From Firmicutes bacterium UBA5500 (GTDB taxonomy: Bacteria; Bacillota; UBA994; UBA5500): 5,400 nt of DNA. This document shows, in pieces, positions 5,376 to 5,400 of the stretch. Each line of letters opens with the position of its first letter. The first letter of the stretch is position 1. The notes beneath the pieces were generated by a model, which did not search any database, was not told the DNA's origin, and saw only the letters and a program-made list of their open reading frames with translations. The stretch covers positions 19,240 through 24,639 of the forward strand of contig DIPA01000054.1 of the NCBI GenBank assembly GCA_002427055.1. Direction: 5' to 3'. Position numbers and translations under genes: made by a program.

Positions 5376-5400
5376 ATGAGATTGCTGATAAAGGTCGTGG
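5376..5400 (+). CDS. Possible start of a divergent gene (runs off right edge)
   Basis: ATG 5376 opens a frame reading MRLLIKVV with no stop before the window edge. The hydrophobic, basic N-terminus would suit a small membrane protein, but only eight residues are visible. The upstream sequence GGAAAGACGGAACGGT holds no strong ribosome binding site. This is a weak call, included because the asparaginase promoter region faces it. Confidence 0.2.

Overview
The window looks like chromosomal DNA from a low-to-mid GC, anaerobic Gram-positive-lineage bacterium (Firmicutes; Clostridia or Negativicutes fit best). The grounds are strong AGGAGG-type ribosome binding sites, several GTG starts, a 55-residue clostridial-type 2[4Fe-4S] ferredoxin, and proteins of the YvlB (DUF4097) type. 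No phage, insertion sequence, CRISPR, rRNA or tRNA feature was seen.

Layout. Positions 1-744 (minus) hold the N-terminal 248 residues of a ThrE-family threonine/serine exporter subunit that runs off the left edge. A 219-bp divergent intergenic region with two small palindromes separates it from a 164-residue protein (964-1458, plus) that looks like a stand-alone PD-(D/E)XK nuclease-fold protein. A small ferredoxin gene (1548-1715, plus) follows, with its own -10 box and a hairpin terminator at 1729-1760. A clear sigma-A-type promoter (1837-1865) then drives two paralogous genes, 1885-2997 and 3016-4182. Each encodes an N-terminal SHOCT-like helical hairpin, a charged helical linker and a C-terminal DUF4097 beta-repeat domain. 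They are 18 nt apart and end at a strong hairpin (4201-4240). That hairpin also serves the convergent gene 4250-5260 (minus), a Rhizobium etli-type (zinc, SxxK) L-asparaginase with all the recognised active-site residues. The asparaginase promoter has a 10-bp palindrome just downstream of its -10 box. The last 80 bp are its upstream region plus, possibly, the first codons of a divergent gene.

How the genes relate. The amino-acid exporter and the asparaginase both concern amino-acid handling but are not in one operon. The ferredoxin is a general electron carrier. The most distinctive unit is the tandem DUF4097 pair. The two copies share the same spacing of Asn-Gly turns but have linkers of opposite charge (about +5 and -10), which suggests they may form a hetero-oligomer. 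In three genes the longest open frame starts inside or upstream of the ribosome binding site, and the starts given here are corrected: 964, 1885 and 5260. A fourth, 3016, is preferred over an adjacent TTG. The ferredoxin is short and easily missed by ORF callers.
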